The notes: generated by a model not told the origin, from the sequence alone. Counted from the first letter of the stretch, positions 46,340 to 57,140 are shown. The stretch: DNA of 64,000 nt from Theocolax elegans (GCA_026168455.1 CM047426.1:39913313-39977312); one strand, 5' to 3'. Numbers and translations are program-made.

Positions 46340-47660
46340 TAGGGGGGCTTCGCCCCCCTGCGCGCTTCGCGCGCCAACCCCCTATTTTTAATTCGAAAAA
46401 GGTTTTTCGTAATTAATTTATTTAAAATAATGTTTTAAATTGTATTATTTTTTCACTACCATGGACACCTTAAAAATTAAACAGATTCACACAACACCTT
46501 GAAGGTATTGCTATAGTTATTATAATTTATAAATAAAAATTTACCAAAATTTAGAGTAATGAAATCACAATAAAAATAATAAAAAAAATAGAGACATATT
46601 AAATGTTAACTGTAAATTTTAAACTATATGAATTCTTATAAAGCTTAAATTTATATTTTAATAATTATAAATGTTAATGAAAAATTAACTTACCATAAAT
46701 AGTAAAGTACATATACTTACTAAATTGTAGTATTTTAGTTAACAACTTATTACAATTTTGGATTATTTGAAACGGTTATAAATAGAACTTCACCTCCTAA
46801 AATTAATTTATTTAATGACGAACGATCATCGCCAAAAGTTCTATGTCATTAATATTTTGTACTTTTAGAGTAATAAAATTTTCTTCTTAATTAAATTAAT
46901 TTTTGTATTAGTTTTAAAGAATTATTTATATAATTTTAGCGCTATATAAATAAAAACCTGTTTCTTCCATTTCTCTCGTGAATCGTAATTTGCACCCTCT
47001 TTCAAAATTTGCATTTTAATCCATAATTATATCCAATTTATTTTTACTATGCAGAGCCCAAATATTTATTTTGATTATTATAAACAAATTCATTTCTTAA
47101 ATATCCTTCTGTTTCTAATAAATACATACTTGTTTATTTAAAATATTGTGTTATATAAATATAAATTATCTACACACTTATATATCCATACAATTTTGAA
47201 ATATTAATTTAAAAAATATTTAAATTAAATGCTCCTAAATTAATAGTTTTTGAAAATCTATTCAAATGTAATTCGTATTTTATATTGCCACTGTTAAAAT
47301 TTGAATTTTCTTTTGCCTATACTGTTTATAATAGAATTATCTTAAAAATGCAATAATTAATATATTTAATTTTTAACCCATTGTATACATCATATGGATA
47401 TTTGGAAAAGTGTATGTTATACTTGATTAATATTTATTTCATCTTCAAACAATTTTGCATTTGTATTTAAAGCATTACATTCAATTTTAGATCCGCTATT
47501 ATTATTGAGTATACGTTTAAAAATTTTATGAGTTTTATCAAGAATGAGTAAACAAATACACATTCTTTCAAGTTATGTTCACAACTTTTTTTTGCGCACG
47601 GAAAAAATACGTATATTATGTATTCTTGAAAAAACAATTTTAAAATATACATATATTATA
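46330..47660 (+). repeat. 1.3-kb repeat unit with G+C-rich double-hairpin end, copy I
   Basis: The left end holds two adjacent hairpins, GGGGGGCTTCGCCCCCC and GCGCGCTTCGCGCGC (46342-46376), next to (TA)n. An A+T-rich non-coding body follows to GTGCGCAAAAAAAAGTTGTG (read on the other strand, about 47580). Copy III (57150-58795) is the same in inverse orientation, and copy II (48245-49200) lacks the hairpin end. Confidence 0.85.
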
Positions 47661-47722
47661 TAAATATTACGCCGCACGCACACACACCCACATACATACA
47701 TACATATGTATACATATATATG

Positions 47723-48235
47723 GGCTATTTCACGTCAAGTGGTACGATGAAAATTTTAAATCACTCCAAAATTTGAGAACAGGATGGAAACATCTTGTAG
47801 AACATACAAAAAAAATTTAAGTGTTAAAAATAATTTGCTTAAGAGTTATTCGACCATGAAAAGTGGAAATTTTTCAATTTTTTAGAAAAACTTCTATTTT
47901 TAAAGCCATTTATCTCAAAATCTGTTGATTTTTTTGAAAAAACATTACAAACAACTTTTGTTTAAATTAATCTTTAGAACTTATCTACCCTGGTTACATT
48001 TCTTAATTTTAAAATCTCGAAGAGATAGAACACCCGGACATATTGAATATCAAAAAAAGGCTACCACGCCATAATCGATTTTAATCTAACACCTCTCAAA
48101 AGTTCACATTTTTCGCGAGCTTTCGAATGGCTTGGGTTAGATTATTGGCCAAGACCGCTGTTGTAAGTTATGCCTCATAAACCTCATAAAATCACTAATT
48201 TTCACGTATTTTAGGACATAACTTACACCAAAGGT
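47723..48235 (+). repeat. CACGTCAAGTGG-family repeat, complete copy
   Basis: It begins GGGCTATTTCACGTCAAGTG and ends with an inverted hairpin, GTAAGTTATGCCT...AGGACATAACTTAC. It directly follows copy I, in the same relative arrangement as 57140-56645 after copy III. Confidence 0.85.
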
Positions 48236-48244
48236 GTAATATAT

Positions 48245-49200
48245 ATAATATATATATATATGTGGTAATGAACAATTAACTTACCAAAAATAGTAAAGTG
48301 CATATACTTAATTGTAGTATTTAGGAAAAACCTATTAAAATTTTAGATTGTTTTAAACGGATCTAAATACAACTTTACCTCCTAAAATTAATCTATTTAA
48401 GTCATCGCCAAGAGTTCTATATGTCATTAATATTTTGTACTTTTAGAGTAATTAAACTTTCTTCTTAATTAAATTAATTTTTGTATTAGTTTTAAAGAAT
48501 TATTTATAACATTTTAGCGGTATATAAATAAAAACCTGTTTCTTCCATTTCTCCCGTAATTCGTAATTTGCACCCTCTTTCAAAATTTGCGTTTTAATCC
48601 ATAATTATATCCAATTTATTTTTCCCTTTAGTTACAGAGCCCATATACTTATTTTAATTATTATACACAAAGGCATACCTTAAATAACCTTTTGTTTCTA
48701 ATAAATACATACTTGTTTATTTAAAATATTGTTTGATATAAATATACGTAATCTACTTACTTATATATCCATACAATTTTTAAATTTTGATTTTAATAAT
48801 ATTTAAATTAAATACTACTAAAATAATAATTTTCGAAAAACTTTTGAAACGTAATTCGTATTTTATATTGCCAATGTTAAAATTTGAATTTTCTTTTGCC
48901 ATTACTGTTTATAATAGAATTATCTTAAACATGCAATAATTAATGTATTTAATTTTTAATTTATTGTATATTTCACATATAGATATTTGGAAAAGTGTAT
49001 GTTATACTTGATTAATATTTATTTCATCTTCAAACAATTTTGCATTTGTATTTAAAGCATTACATTAAATTTTAGGTCCGTTTTTATTTTATGAGTTTTA
49101 TCAGGAATAAGTAAACTACTACACATCCTTTCAAGTTATATTCACAACTTTTTTTTGCGCACGGAAAAAATACATATATTATCTATTCTTGAAAAAACTA
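48245..49200 (+). repeat. 1.3-kb repeat unit, copy II (5'-shortened)
   Basis: It starts at TAATGAACAATTAACTTACC and aligns with copy I from about 46675 to its end at TATTCTTGAAAAAAC, with several small indels. It is followed by a CA microsatellite. Confidence 0.85.
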
Positions 49201-49236
49201 ATAACACGTACACACACACACGCACACACACCCACA

Positions 49237-49276
<40 letters not shown>

Positions 49277-49310
49277 CACGCTCGCGCACACACACACACA
49301 CACACTTATA
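49200..49310 (+). repeat. (CA)n microsatellite
   Basis: Dominated by CA repeats with a few CG, CC and TA interruptions. Confidence 0.95.
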
Positions 49311-49339
49311 TATATGACACATATATATAACATATATAT

Positions 49340-49425
49340 GACATATATATATGTTGTATTCTGAATTCTTAGACACGGCGGCGGCGGCGAAATATTTATA
49401 TATTATAGAGAGATATATATATATG
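49340..49425 (-). repeat. Inverted repeat arm with (GGC)n, right
   Basis: Partner of 46236-46315: TCTGAATTCTTAGACACGG, GGCGGCGGCGAAATATTTAT and TATTATAGAGAGATATA. It is followed by TATATG-type simple repeats. Confidence 0.8.
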
Positions 49426-49534
49426 TCATATATATGTTATATATATGTTATATATATGGCATATATATGTTATATATATGTTATATATATGTTACATATA
49501 TGTTATATATATGTCATATATATGTTATATATAT
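49400..49534 (+). repeat. TATATG-type simple repeat
   Basis: Repeating ATATATGTTAT / ATATATGTCAT motifs. The tract continues on the far side of the solo LTR at 50629-50668, as expected if the LTR inserted into it. Confidence 0.9.
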
Positions 49535-50628
49535 TGTTACGGTAAACGGTTCACGCGAGACGAAAATCGTACCGATCGCGTGAGTCTACCGTTGAAGACG
49601 CGTAAGGCGCATGCGCGAGCGCGTCGGAGAACCGGTGTGCACGACACACCGGCAGTATCGTTCGAGCCTCGAACTAACACGGATCGGGAATCGTGCGGAA
49701 GGAAGAATAAGGCGTACCCCGCGAGTGAGGTGTGCTGTAGGACGAGAGTATTAGAGAGAGAGAGAGAGGGTACGAGACCGAAGGAAGCGAGGCACGCACC
49801 GCCCCCCAGGATCATCTCCAGAGAAACGTAAGTCCTGGCCAGGCAATAGCGTATTTATTACCGCCGTGCCGCGAGCGAAACCGGCGACGGGATACGCGCG
49901 GTATCCCGACGCAGAAGTATACGAGAGGTTAGCCGCTCTCGTCGCGACACTCTCTCTCGCCCCGTGAATCCCGATTACGGCAAACCGGAGTGCTACACAC
50001 TCCGGCGCGATCGCGAACCAGCGATAAACATCGCAGAGCCAGGTAACCGATACCTGGCGATTGTAACCTCCTCCCCGAGTAGATCGAGACCGCGAGTCTC
50101 GACGCGTATATTGCGGCGGGCGCACACACACACACACGTCATCGTGTATTTTGTATTTTCCATAGGTTACGCGAATAGCCTTGTTTGCTTTGAGCCAAGG
50201 TTCGACCTTGCCTTGGTTCACACTATTGTAACATTTCTTTTAATCTTATTTCGTATCAATAAATTAATCGATCACTTCTAATTCCAAGTTATCTTAATTA
50301 ACCGGTGATTACTCCCTGTCCCCGAAGGCGAATACCGCCATGACCCGCGGGTGTCGTGCATTGTACTGAGCACGACACATAACTGAGTAGCCGAGTACGA
50401 GCATCGACGGAGGATAAGTGTACACTAGGTAAGTGCACACATTGTACACAGGGAAGACGTCGTCGTGCGGAGCTTGAGGCTAGCTCGCACCACTCCAAGG
50501 ACGGTTCTGACGATCGGTTAGCTATCTGGTAAAACAGCTGATTGGTACACGGAGAATATTTCCTGTGCATTGAGGATATGCACAGGACAATTAAAACCCT
50601 CCTGACGTACGAGAATAACCCTGTTACA
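49535..50628. mobile_element. Solo-LTR-like block, 1094 bp, with ATAT flanks
   Basis: It begins TGTTACGGTAAACGG and ends AATAACCCTGTTACA. ATAT is on both sides (49531-49534 and 50629-50632), within a TATATG simple repeat. It is G+C-rich with short repeats such as GAGAGAGAGAGAGAG (49755) and CACACACACAC (50125). Open frames on both strands have no domain. Gypsy-group origin is suggested by the ends and the four-base target. Confidence 0.65.
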
Positions 50629-50929
50629 ATATGTTATATATATGTCATTTATGTATGTTATATATATCGTCGCCTTAGTGCAAGAAGGTTCCAATTCAAA
50701 TTTTTCTTCAAAAAGGGTCCAATTCAAATTTTGTTTTCAAAAAGGTTCCAATTCAAATTTTCGTTTCGAAGAGGTTCCAATTCAAATGTTTATTTCAAAG
50801 ACGTTCCAATTAAATTATTTTTCAAAATGGTTCCAATTCAAATGTTTTTTCAAGTAGGTTCCAATTAAATTGTCAACTTTATTTCACTAAAAATCGTGAC
50901 AGCACCTTAATCTCTAAAAATTTTTATGA

Positions 50930-51732
50930 CCTAATACCTTTTCAATAACTCTCGGCATTTCTGGTTAGAAAATTTTTATCTAAATATTTTCGCGGTTTCG
51001 TAAAATAATTTTTGCTGAAGAATTATATCGTCGTATTTAAGAAGACTAGCACGTTTACATTTCATAAAGCATTCAGATAGGCTGGTCTTCGTAAATCACG
51101 ACGATATAAAAAAATGAAAATAATTTTTCTTCCGTATGAAACTATTCTGTTTATTATTTAAATTTATTATTGTTAATAATATAAATAATAAAAAAAATTC
51201 TCGTCTTAGACAAGAATGTAGATTAGACTGGAAAATATAATCTAATATTTAAAATGCAATTAATACATTATTCGTCGAATCGTTAATACTTTAACTGTAT
51301 AGTTCGAATTTACGCCCACTTATATCAATAAATATATCTTCACTGCCTATACGATTAAAATAACTTTATTGGATTCGTAACAAATACATATTCCCAATTG
51401 CCTATACGAATACGAATATCCATCTATAATATCCATCCATAAAACTACGACGTGCGTAGCGCGCTTTATCCACTATTCCACTAGTACTATTAATACACTG
51501 CGAGACTTTTTCTCTGTGAAAGACAGTGCATAGCGAACACTGTACCCGCGTGACTAAATTCATCGTTAAAACGCATGCGCGTTACTTTGAAAAACAAGTG
51601 CCCGATCACCGCGTTTTAAGATGTTGGCGAAAACTAAGATCTAAGGTGCTCTACATCAGAAAAGACGGTGTAGAGCGAACACTATACATGCGATACTAAA
51701 TTCGTCGAAAAAATACATTGAGAAATTATGGG
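50930..51732. other. Non-coding interior of the FB-like element
   Basis: A small hairpin element lies at about 51025-51106 (TATATCGTCGTATTTAAGAA against TTCGTAAATCACGACGATATA). A diverged direct repeat links about 51521-51580 to 51655-51715 (shared AGCGAACACTNTAC and ACTAAATTC). No gene. Confidence 0.6.
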
Positions 51733-52642
51733 GGTGGTACATCTGACTGGTTACCGACGGAGCAAAAAACTTAATTATTACAATTATTTAATAAAATACG
51801 CTATTTTATGCAAATCCCAAATACAGAAACACTAGGTAATTCAATAATTTATCGATCTATAAAGTTACAGGCCAATACATGAAGGACACCTAAGAAAATT
51901 TCTGTACGGAAAAGTACGGAAAATCATGTATTTTCGGTGCAGAAATTTTCTAAGGTGTCCTTCATGTATTGGCCTGTAACTTTATAGATCGATAAATTAT
52001 TGAATTACCTAGTGCTTCTGCATTTGGGATTTGCATAAAATAGCGCATTTTGTTAAATAATTGTAACAATAAAGTTTTTTTGAACAACAAAAAATTAAAC
52101 GTTCGCTACAGGTTATTTCAAAATAAAATTTATCGGGCTTTGCGAACCAATATGCTTTATTAAGCAAGGTTTTTACTCTTCGTCCACTATGGTTGGTGGA
52201 AGTCCCAGAGTAAACCTTTGAAATTTATAAAATTGGCTGGTTGGTTCTTAAAACTCGCGACTTCGGGTGAAAAACGTCGCGCTCTTGGTTGGTGGGAGTT
52301 CTTACCACCAGGAGGATACGACTGTTCTCTCTACTCGTTAGAGAAACAGTCGATAACAAGGCATATATATAGCCGCACTTCTTTCATTTGTCGTCGCTTT
52401 CTATCTGCGACGGGCGTCTAAGGAAGGCCTCTAGCTCCTTACTGAGGAGACCAAAGCTAGAGTGCTGTGGTCGAAACGCCAATTTTATAAATTTCAAAGG
52501 TTTACTCTGGGACTTCCACCAACCATAGTGGACGAAGAGTAAAAACCTTGCTTAATAAAGCATATTGGTTCGCAAAGCCCGATAAATTTTATTTTGAAAT
52601 AAAGATTTTTTGCTCTGTCGGTAACCAATCAGATGTACCACC
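51733..52642. mobile_element. Foldback X with 37-bp tips, split by an inserted foldback
   Basis: Tips 51733-51769 and 52606-52642 match inversely with two differences (GGTGGTACATCTGA, GGTTACCGAC). Inner arms 51764-51905 and 51940-52081 also match. The right arm is interrupted by about 520 bp, with AAAGTTTTTT (52071-52080) and AAAGATTTTT (52601-52610) as a likely target duplication. Confidence 0.8.
52115..52600. mobile_element. Complete three-hairpin foldback element
   Basis: Arms 52115-52237 and 52478-52600 are 123 bp each and appear perfectly complementary. The 240-base loop holds a GGTTGGTGG/CCACCA hairpin (52282-52314), a CGACTGTT.../...AACAGTCG hairpin (52319-52352) and CTCTAGCT.../...AGCTAGAG (52429-52462). 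The family members at 27.7-28.7 kb carry equivalent hairpins with different stem sequences. The conserved arm motif is GTCCACTATGGTTGGTGGAA. There is no coding potential. Confidence 0.88.
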
Positions 52643-52869
52643 TCCTTAAGCTGATAGAAATATAAATAAAATTCTCTTATACGTATTATAGCTTAAGCAA
52701 TTTATGATTAATACAAACAAAATGTTTAATCAATACTATTATTAACTATATAAATATTGAATCATAATAAACCATGCCAAAAATATAATACAGTATTAAT
52801 ATTTTCAACTTTTTCTTCCATTATTTTTATTAAAGTTATTTCATTTAATTTGCAAAATGTTTGTGCAAA

Positions 52870-54250
52870 ATTGTAATTCAATCAAGAATCTCTTGTAGCA
52901 CTGGGAGTGCTAGCAGTGCATTAGAATTTTTATATATTCATTTAATTTCAAATATTGAAACTGATGGTAAAAATCATACATTGTCAGGGTAATATCATGT
53001 TAAACTCTTAATAAAATTCTAAATTGCAAATTCTCTAAATATACTCTAAAGCATTTGTAATTTAGTATTTAAGTATGTCCAGTAGTTATAATTGCTGGAG
53101 GTAATGTTCGTACAAAATTTTAATGCAATCAGGAAACTCATGTACCGCTAAGAGTATCTAGCAGTGCATCAGAATTCTGATATATTCTTTTGGTTTCAAA
53201 TATTGAAACTGTTGGTAAAAATCATATAATGTCATGTTAAACTCTTAATAAGATTCTAAATTACAAATTCTCCAAATATACTTAAAAACATTTGCAATTT
53301 AGTATTTTAGTATGTCCAATATTTAAAATTACTGTTGGTAATGTTCGTACAAAATTTTAATGCAATCAAAAAAGTCATGTAGCGTTGATGGCATGAAGTG
53401 CTCATTTAGTCAGAGCGGTACATGAATTTCTTGATTGCATTAAAATTTGGTACGAACATTACCTGCTGCAATTGTAACTATTGGGCATACTTACATACTA
53501 AATTACAAATGTTTTTGAGTATATTTGGAGAGTTTATAATTTAGGAGTCAACATAATATAACCATGACAATATGATATTTACCATAAGTTTCAATACTTA
53601 AAACTAAAGGAATATATCAGAATTCTAATGTACTGCTACATACTCTTAGCGGTACATGAGTTTCTTGATTGCATTAAAATTTGGTATGAACTATACCTAC
53701 TGCAATTGTAACTATTGGACATACTTACATAGTAAATTACTTTTGAGTATATTTGGAGAGTTTATAATTTAGGAGTTTAACATTATAATACCATGACAAT
53801 ATATGATTTTTATCATCAGTTTCAATACTCCAAACTAAAGGAATATATCAGAATTCTAATGTACTACTACATACTTTTAGCGGTACATGAGTTTCTTGAT
53901 TGCATTCAAATTTTATACGCACATTACCTACTGCAATTTTAACTATTGGACATACTTACATACTAAATTAAAAATGCTTTAGAGTATATATGGAGATAAT
54001 GAATATAGAAACTTATTGACAGTTTGTCAGTTTAACACTACATTACCATAACAATTTATGACTTTTATTGTTAGATTAGTTTCAATGTTCGATACTATAA
54101 AAAAATATAACATAATTCTAATAAGCTGCTAAATATTTTCATCGATACTGAGTAGATATATAATAATGAAACTGATGTACCATTGGGAGCATTTACTAGT
54201 GCATTAGAATTGTGATATATATTTTTATTATCAAGTACTGAAATTGAAAT
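52870..54250. repeat. Palindromic array of 220-245-bp repeats
   Basis: The marker TTTAATGCAATCAAGAAACT occurs in forward orientation at about 52875, 53121 and 53358, then in reverse at about 53425, 53646 and 53877. The switch point is near 53395. A weaker forward copy recurs near 54165. Units also share GTACCGCTAAGAGTATCTAG and GCATCAGAATTCTGATATAT. Confidence 0.85.
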
Positions 54251-54685
54251 GTAAATGTGAAACATTGCCAGGATAAATTTTGAAATTTTTAAAGCAATTA
54301 CTGTTCTATAAATTTTTAGAGATTAAGGAGCTGTCACGATTTTTAGTGAAACAAAGTTGACAATTTAATTGGAACCTTCTTGAAAAAACATTTGAATCGG
54401 AACCTTTTTGAAATAAACATTTGAATTGGAACCTTTTCGAAACGAAAATTTCAATTGGAACCTTTTTGAAACGAAAATTTGAATTGGAACCTTTTCGAAA
54501 CGAAAATTTGTATTGGAACCTTTTTGAATACAAAATTTGAATTGTACCCTTTTTGAAGAAAAATTTGAATTGGAACCTTCTTGCACTAAGGCGACGATAT
54601 ATGTCATATATATATTTGTTATATATATTTGTTATATATATATTTTATATATATGTCATATATATGTTATGTATATATAAAAGTG

Positions 54686-54745
54686 TGTGTGTGTTTGCGC
54701 GAGCGTGCCTGCGTGTGTGTGTATGTATGTGTGTGTGTGTGTGCG
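54686..54745 (+). repeat. TG microsatellite at the LINE 3' boundary
   Basis: TG-rich simple sequence ending GTGTGTGTGTGTGCG, immediately followed by the LINE 3' end (CA repeat on the LINE strand). Confidence 0.9.
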
Positions 54746-56563
54746 TTTTTTTCCGAAGGGGTGGAGAAATGCTTAATGCACCATGACTGGAGCCATACGA
54801 GATCCCGTGTGTGGGACTCTCCTACCGAAGGATGTCGATAGGCATACCCACTAAAACTCCACCTCTTTTCTTACCTTTATTCCCCTGCGGAAACCATCGC
54901 AAGGCATTGCTTAGCGGGGGGAGGCAACAGCTACATTAGCCCACTACTGTTGCTATCGCAACTCTTCTCTCCTCGTCTCTTCTGTTGAGACCCAGCCTGT
55001 CCACTACGGACGTACAGAGGGTCACTACCGCGTTCCATCCGTCCTGGGAACCAAGCAGGCACGCCCCGATGCCCTCAGGGGTGAGGGGACCGCTCCAAGT
55101 GATTTGAAACTGGTCCCGTTCCTCCCTGAAACGAGGACACCGTAGAAGGACGTGTTCCACGTCTTCGTCCACCCCTGGACAAGCCGGGCACTCTGCGCTG
55201 CCGTAGACCCCTATACGAAATAGGTAGCTACGGAAGCATCCGTGCCCGGTCAACACCTGGGTAAGCTGGAAACTGTCGAAGCCGTGTTTCCTGCTCGCCC
55301 ACTCCCGGATCCGCGGGATGATGCGGTAGGTCCAGCGGCCGTCCCTGGCTAAGTCCCATCTCCGCTGCCACTCCTCTACGGTCCGCAATGTCCATCGGTT
55401 ATGGCAGCGATTCTCTTCTACGCGTCGCCCACCCTCACGGTGTCTTTCAGCTCTCTCGGCTGCCAGGAGGTCGAAGGGGGCGGTCCCCGCGATCACCGAG
55501 AGCGCAATGTCAGATACGGTTCGGTACGCCCGGGCCATCCTTAGCGCAGCTATCCTGCAGGCTCTCTGACACGGAGGACCAAAGCTCTTGTGCCTGTTCA
55601 GGTTATCAGCCCAGATAGGAGCTCCGTATAAAATTACGGAGCTCACCACCGAGGCAACGAGGGACCTTCGCGGTTGCTGGGGTCCCCCGATGTTGGGCAT
55701 GATGCCCGCCAGCGCACGGGCCACCTTTGCCGCCTTTGAGCCTGCGTTCGCGAGATGGTGTTTGAACGACAGCCGGGCTTCTAGTGTGACCCCTAAATAC
55801 TTCAACGTTTTCACCGACCGTATCCGTTCTACACCTACCGTGAAGGTGGCGGTCCTCTCCTTTTTTGTGCGAGAGATGAGCACCGTCTCCGTTTTTTCCG
55901 CCGCCAGGCTAAGTCCGTGGTCTCTTAACCAAGTGGCGACCACTTCTATAGAGACGTCTCCGAGATATTCGATCTCTTCGACACTCTTTGCGACCACTAC
56001 AAGCGCCACGTCGTCCGCGAAAACCAGCATCGAGACACCCTCCGGAAGTTGCTGCCTAAGCAGGCCGTCATAGACAAGGTTCCAGAGTAGGGGCCCAATG
56101 ACCGAACCCTGCGGCACGCCTCCCGTGATGTTGTGGGAGTGCACACCGTCGTCGGTGTCGTAGAGCAGAGTACGGTCAGTCAGGTAACTCGAGGTGACCT
56201 TCCTGAGATAGAGTGGCACTTGGAAGTGCTGCAGGGACAGCATGATGTCGTCCCATCTGGCAGAGTTGAAGGCATTCCGGATGTCCAAGGTGATGATGGC
56301 ACACATCCGCCTTGCACTCCGACCAGCATTGATGGCGTTTGTGGCTATACCAACAACTCTGCCTACAGCGTCCATGGTCGATCGACCCTTTCGGAAGCCG
56401 AACTGGTTGTCGGAGAGGTCTCCGGCACGACCGATGGCCGCTGCGAGCCTGGCGCAGGTCACCCGCTCCAGGAGCTTCCCGACTATATCCAGTAGACAGA
56501 GCGGGCGGTAAGATGATGGCTCCTCTGGGGATTTGTTTCCCTTCGGTAGGAGTACCAGCCTCA

Positions 56564-56565
<2 letters not shown>
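54746..56565 (-). mobile_element. 5'-truncated R1-clade LINE in a CA/TG microsatellite (Waldo-like)
   Basis: A minus-strand RT segment and 3'UTR of about 190 bp are bounded on both sides by the same class of simple repeat. The 3' end reads CCCCTTCGGAAAAAAACG, then CACACACA. R1-clade elements of the Waldo group are known to integrate specifically into (ACAY)n-type microsatellites, which this arrangement fits. The ORF1, endonuclease and N-terminal RT parts are absent. Confidence 0.8.
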
Positions 56566-56595
<30 letters not shown>

Positions 56596-56610
56596 GTGTG
56601 TGTGCGTGCG

Positions 56611-56641
<31 letters not shown>

Positions 56642-56651
56642 TATGTTCCAA
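54936..56651 (-). CDS. R1-type reverse transcriptase ORF2, N-terminally truncated
   Basis: The open frame of 571 codons starts inside the CA microsatellite, so the first 29 residues or so are simple-sequence artefact. From LRLVLLPKGNKSPEEPSSYR it is genuine RT: PLCLLDIVGKLLERV, LSDNQFGFRKGRSTMDAVGR, the GGVPQGSVIGPLLWNLVYD region, the catalytic VFADDVALVVV, then AEKTETVLISRTKKERT and LYGAPIWADNL. The C-terminus has the knuckle CPACPGVDEDVEHVLLRC seen in R1-group ORF2. The enzyme performs target-primed reverse transcription. Only about half of a usual 1000-residue ORF2 is present, so it cannot be autonomous. The frame is otherwise undamaged, suggesting a fairly young insertion. Confidence 0.88.
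56566..56638 (+). repeat. TG microsatellite at the LINE 5' boundary
   Basis: TG repeats with a few CG interruptions abut the truncated 5' end of the LINE. On the LINE strand both flanks are CA repeats. Confidence 0.95.
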
Positions 56652-57140
56652 AATACATGAAAATTAGTGATTTTATGATGTTTATGAGGCATAACTTACA
56701 ACAGCGGTCTGGGCCAATAAGCTAACCACCACCATTCGAAAGCTATCGAAAAATGTGATCTTTTAAGCGGTGTTAGATCAAAATCGATTGTGGCGTGGTC
56801 GCCTTTTTGATATTCAATATTTCCGGACGTTCTATCTCTTCGAGATTTTAAAATTAAGAATTGTAACCCAGGTAGATAAGTTCTAAAGATTATTTTCTCA
56901 AAAGTTATTTATTATGTTTTTTCAAAAAAATCAATAGATTTTGAGATAAATCGTTTTAAATATAGTAATTTTTCTAAAAAATTGAAAAATTTCCATTTAT
57001 CATGGTGGAATAACTCTTAGGCAATTTATTTTTAACACTTAAAATTTTTTTTCTATCTTCTGGAAGATATTTCCAGCCTTTTCTCAAATTTTGGGGCGAT
57101 TTAAAATTTTCATCGTACCACTTGACGTGAAATAGCCCAT
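56645..57140 (-). repeat. CACGTCAAGTGG-family repeat, inverse copy
   Basis: The reverse complement begins at 57140 with GGGCTATTTCACGTCAAGTG and runs to TAAGTTATGCCTCATAAACA at about 56680. It aligns with 47723-48235. Its 3' end abuts the TG microsatellite. Confidence 0.85.

Larger units (their letters stand above)
50668..54598. mobile_element. 3.9-kb FB-like foldback with minisatellite arms
   Basis: The left arm (50668-50929) and right arm (54305-54598) are inverted copies: CGTCGCCTTAGTGCAAGAAG at the tip, then about seven repeats of 29-30 bp built on AGGTTCCAATTCAAATTTT, then ATTTCACTAAAAATCGTGAC. Tandemly repeated arms are the hallmark of Drosophila FB elements. The interior is non-coding and holds other foldbacks. 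The flanks are TATATATG-type simple sequence, so a target duplication cannot be defined. Confidence 0.85.

Noticed and set aside
49445..50281. Open frames around the TATATG repeat and solo LTR
   Set aside because: They begin in simple sequence or lie in the LTR-like block; no motifs.
52115..52600. Parvovirus/densovirus terminal hairpin
   Set aside because: The palindrome with internal hairpins resembles such termini superficially, but no viral coding sequence adjoins any copy and several copies are clustered repeats.
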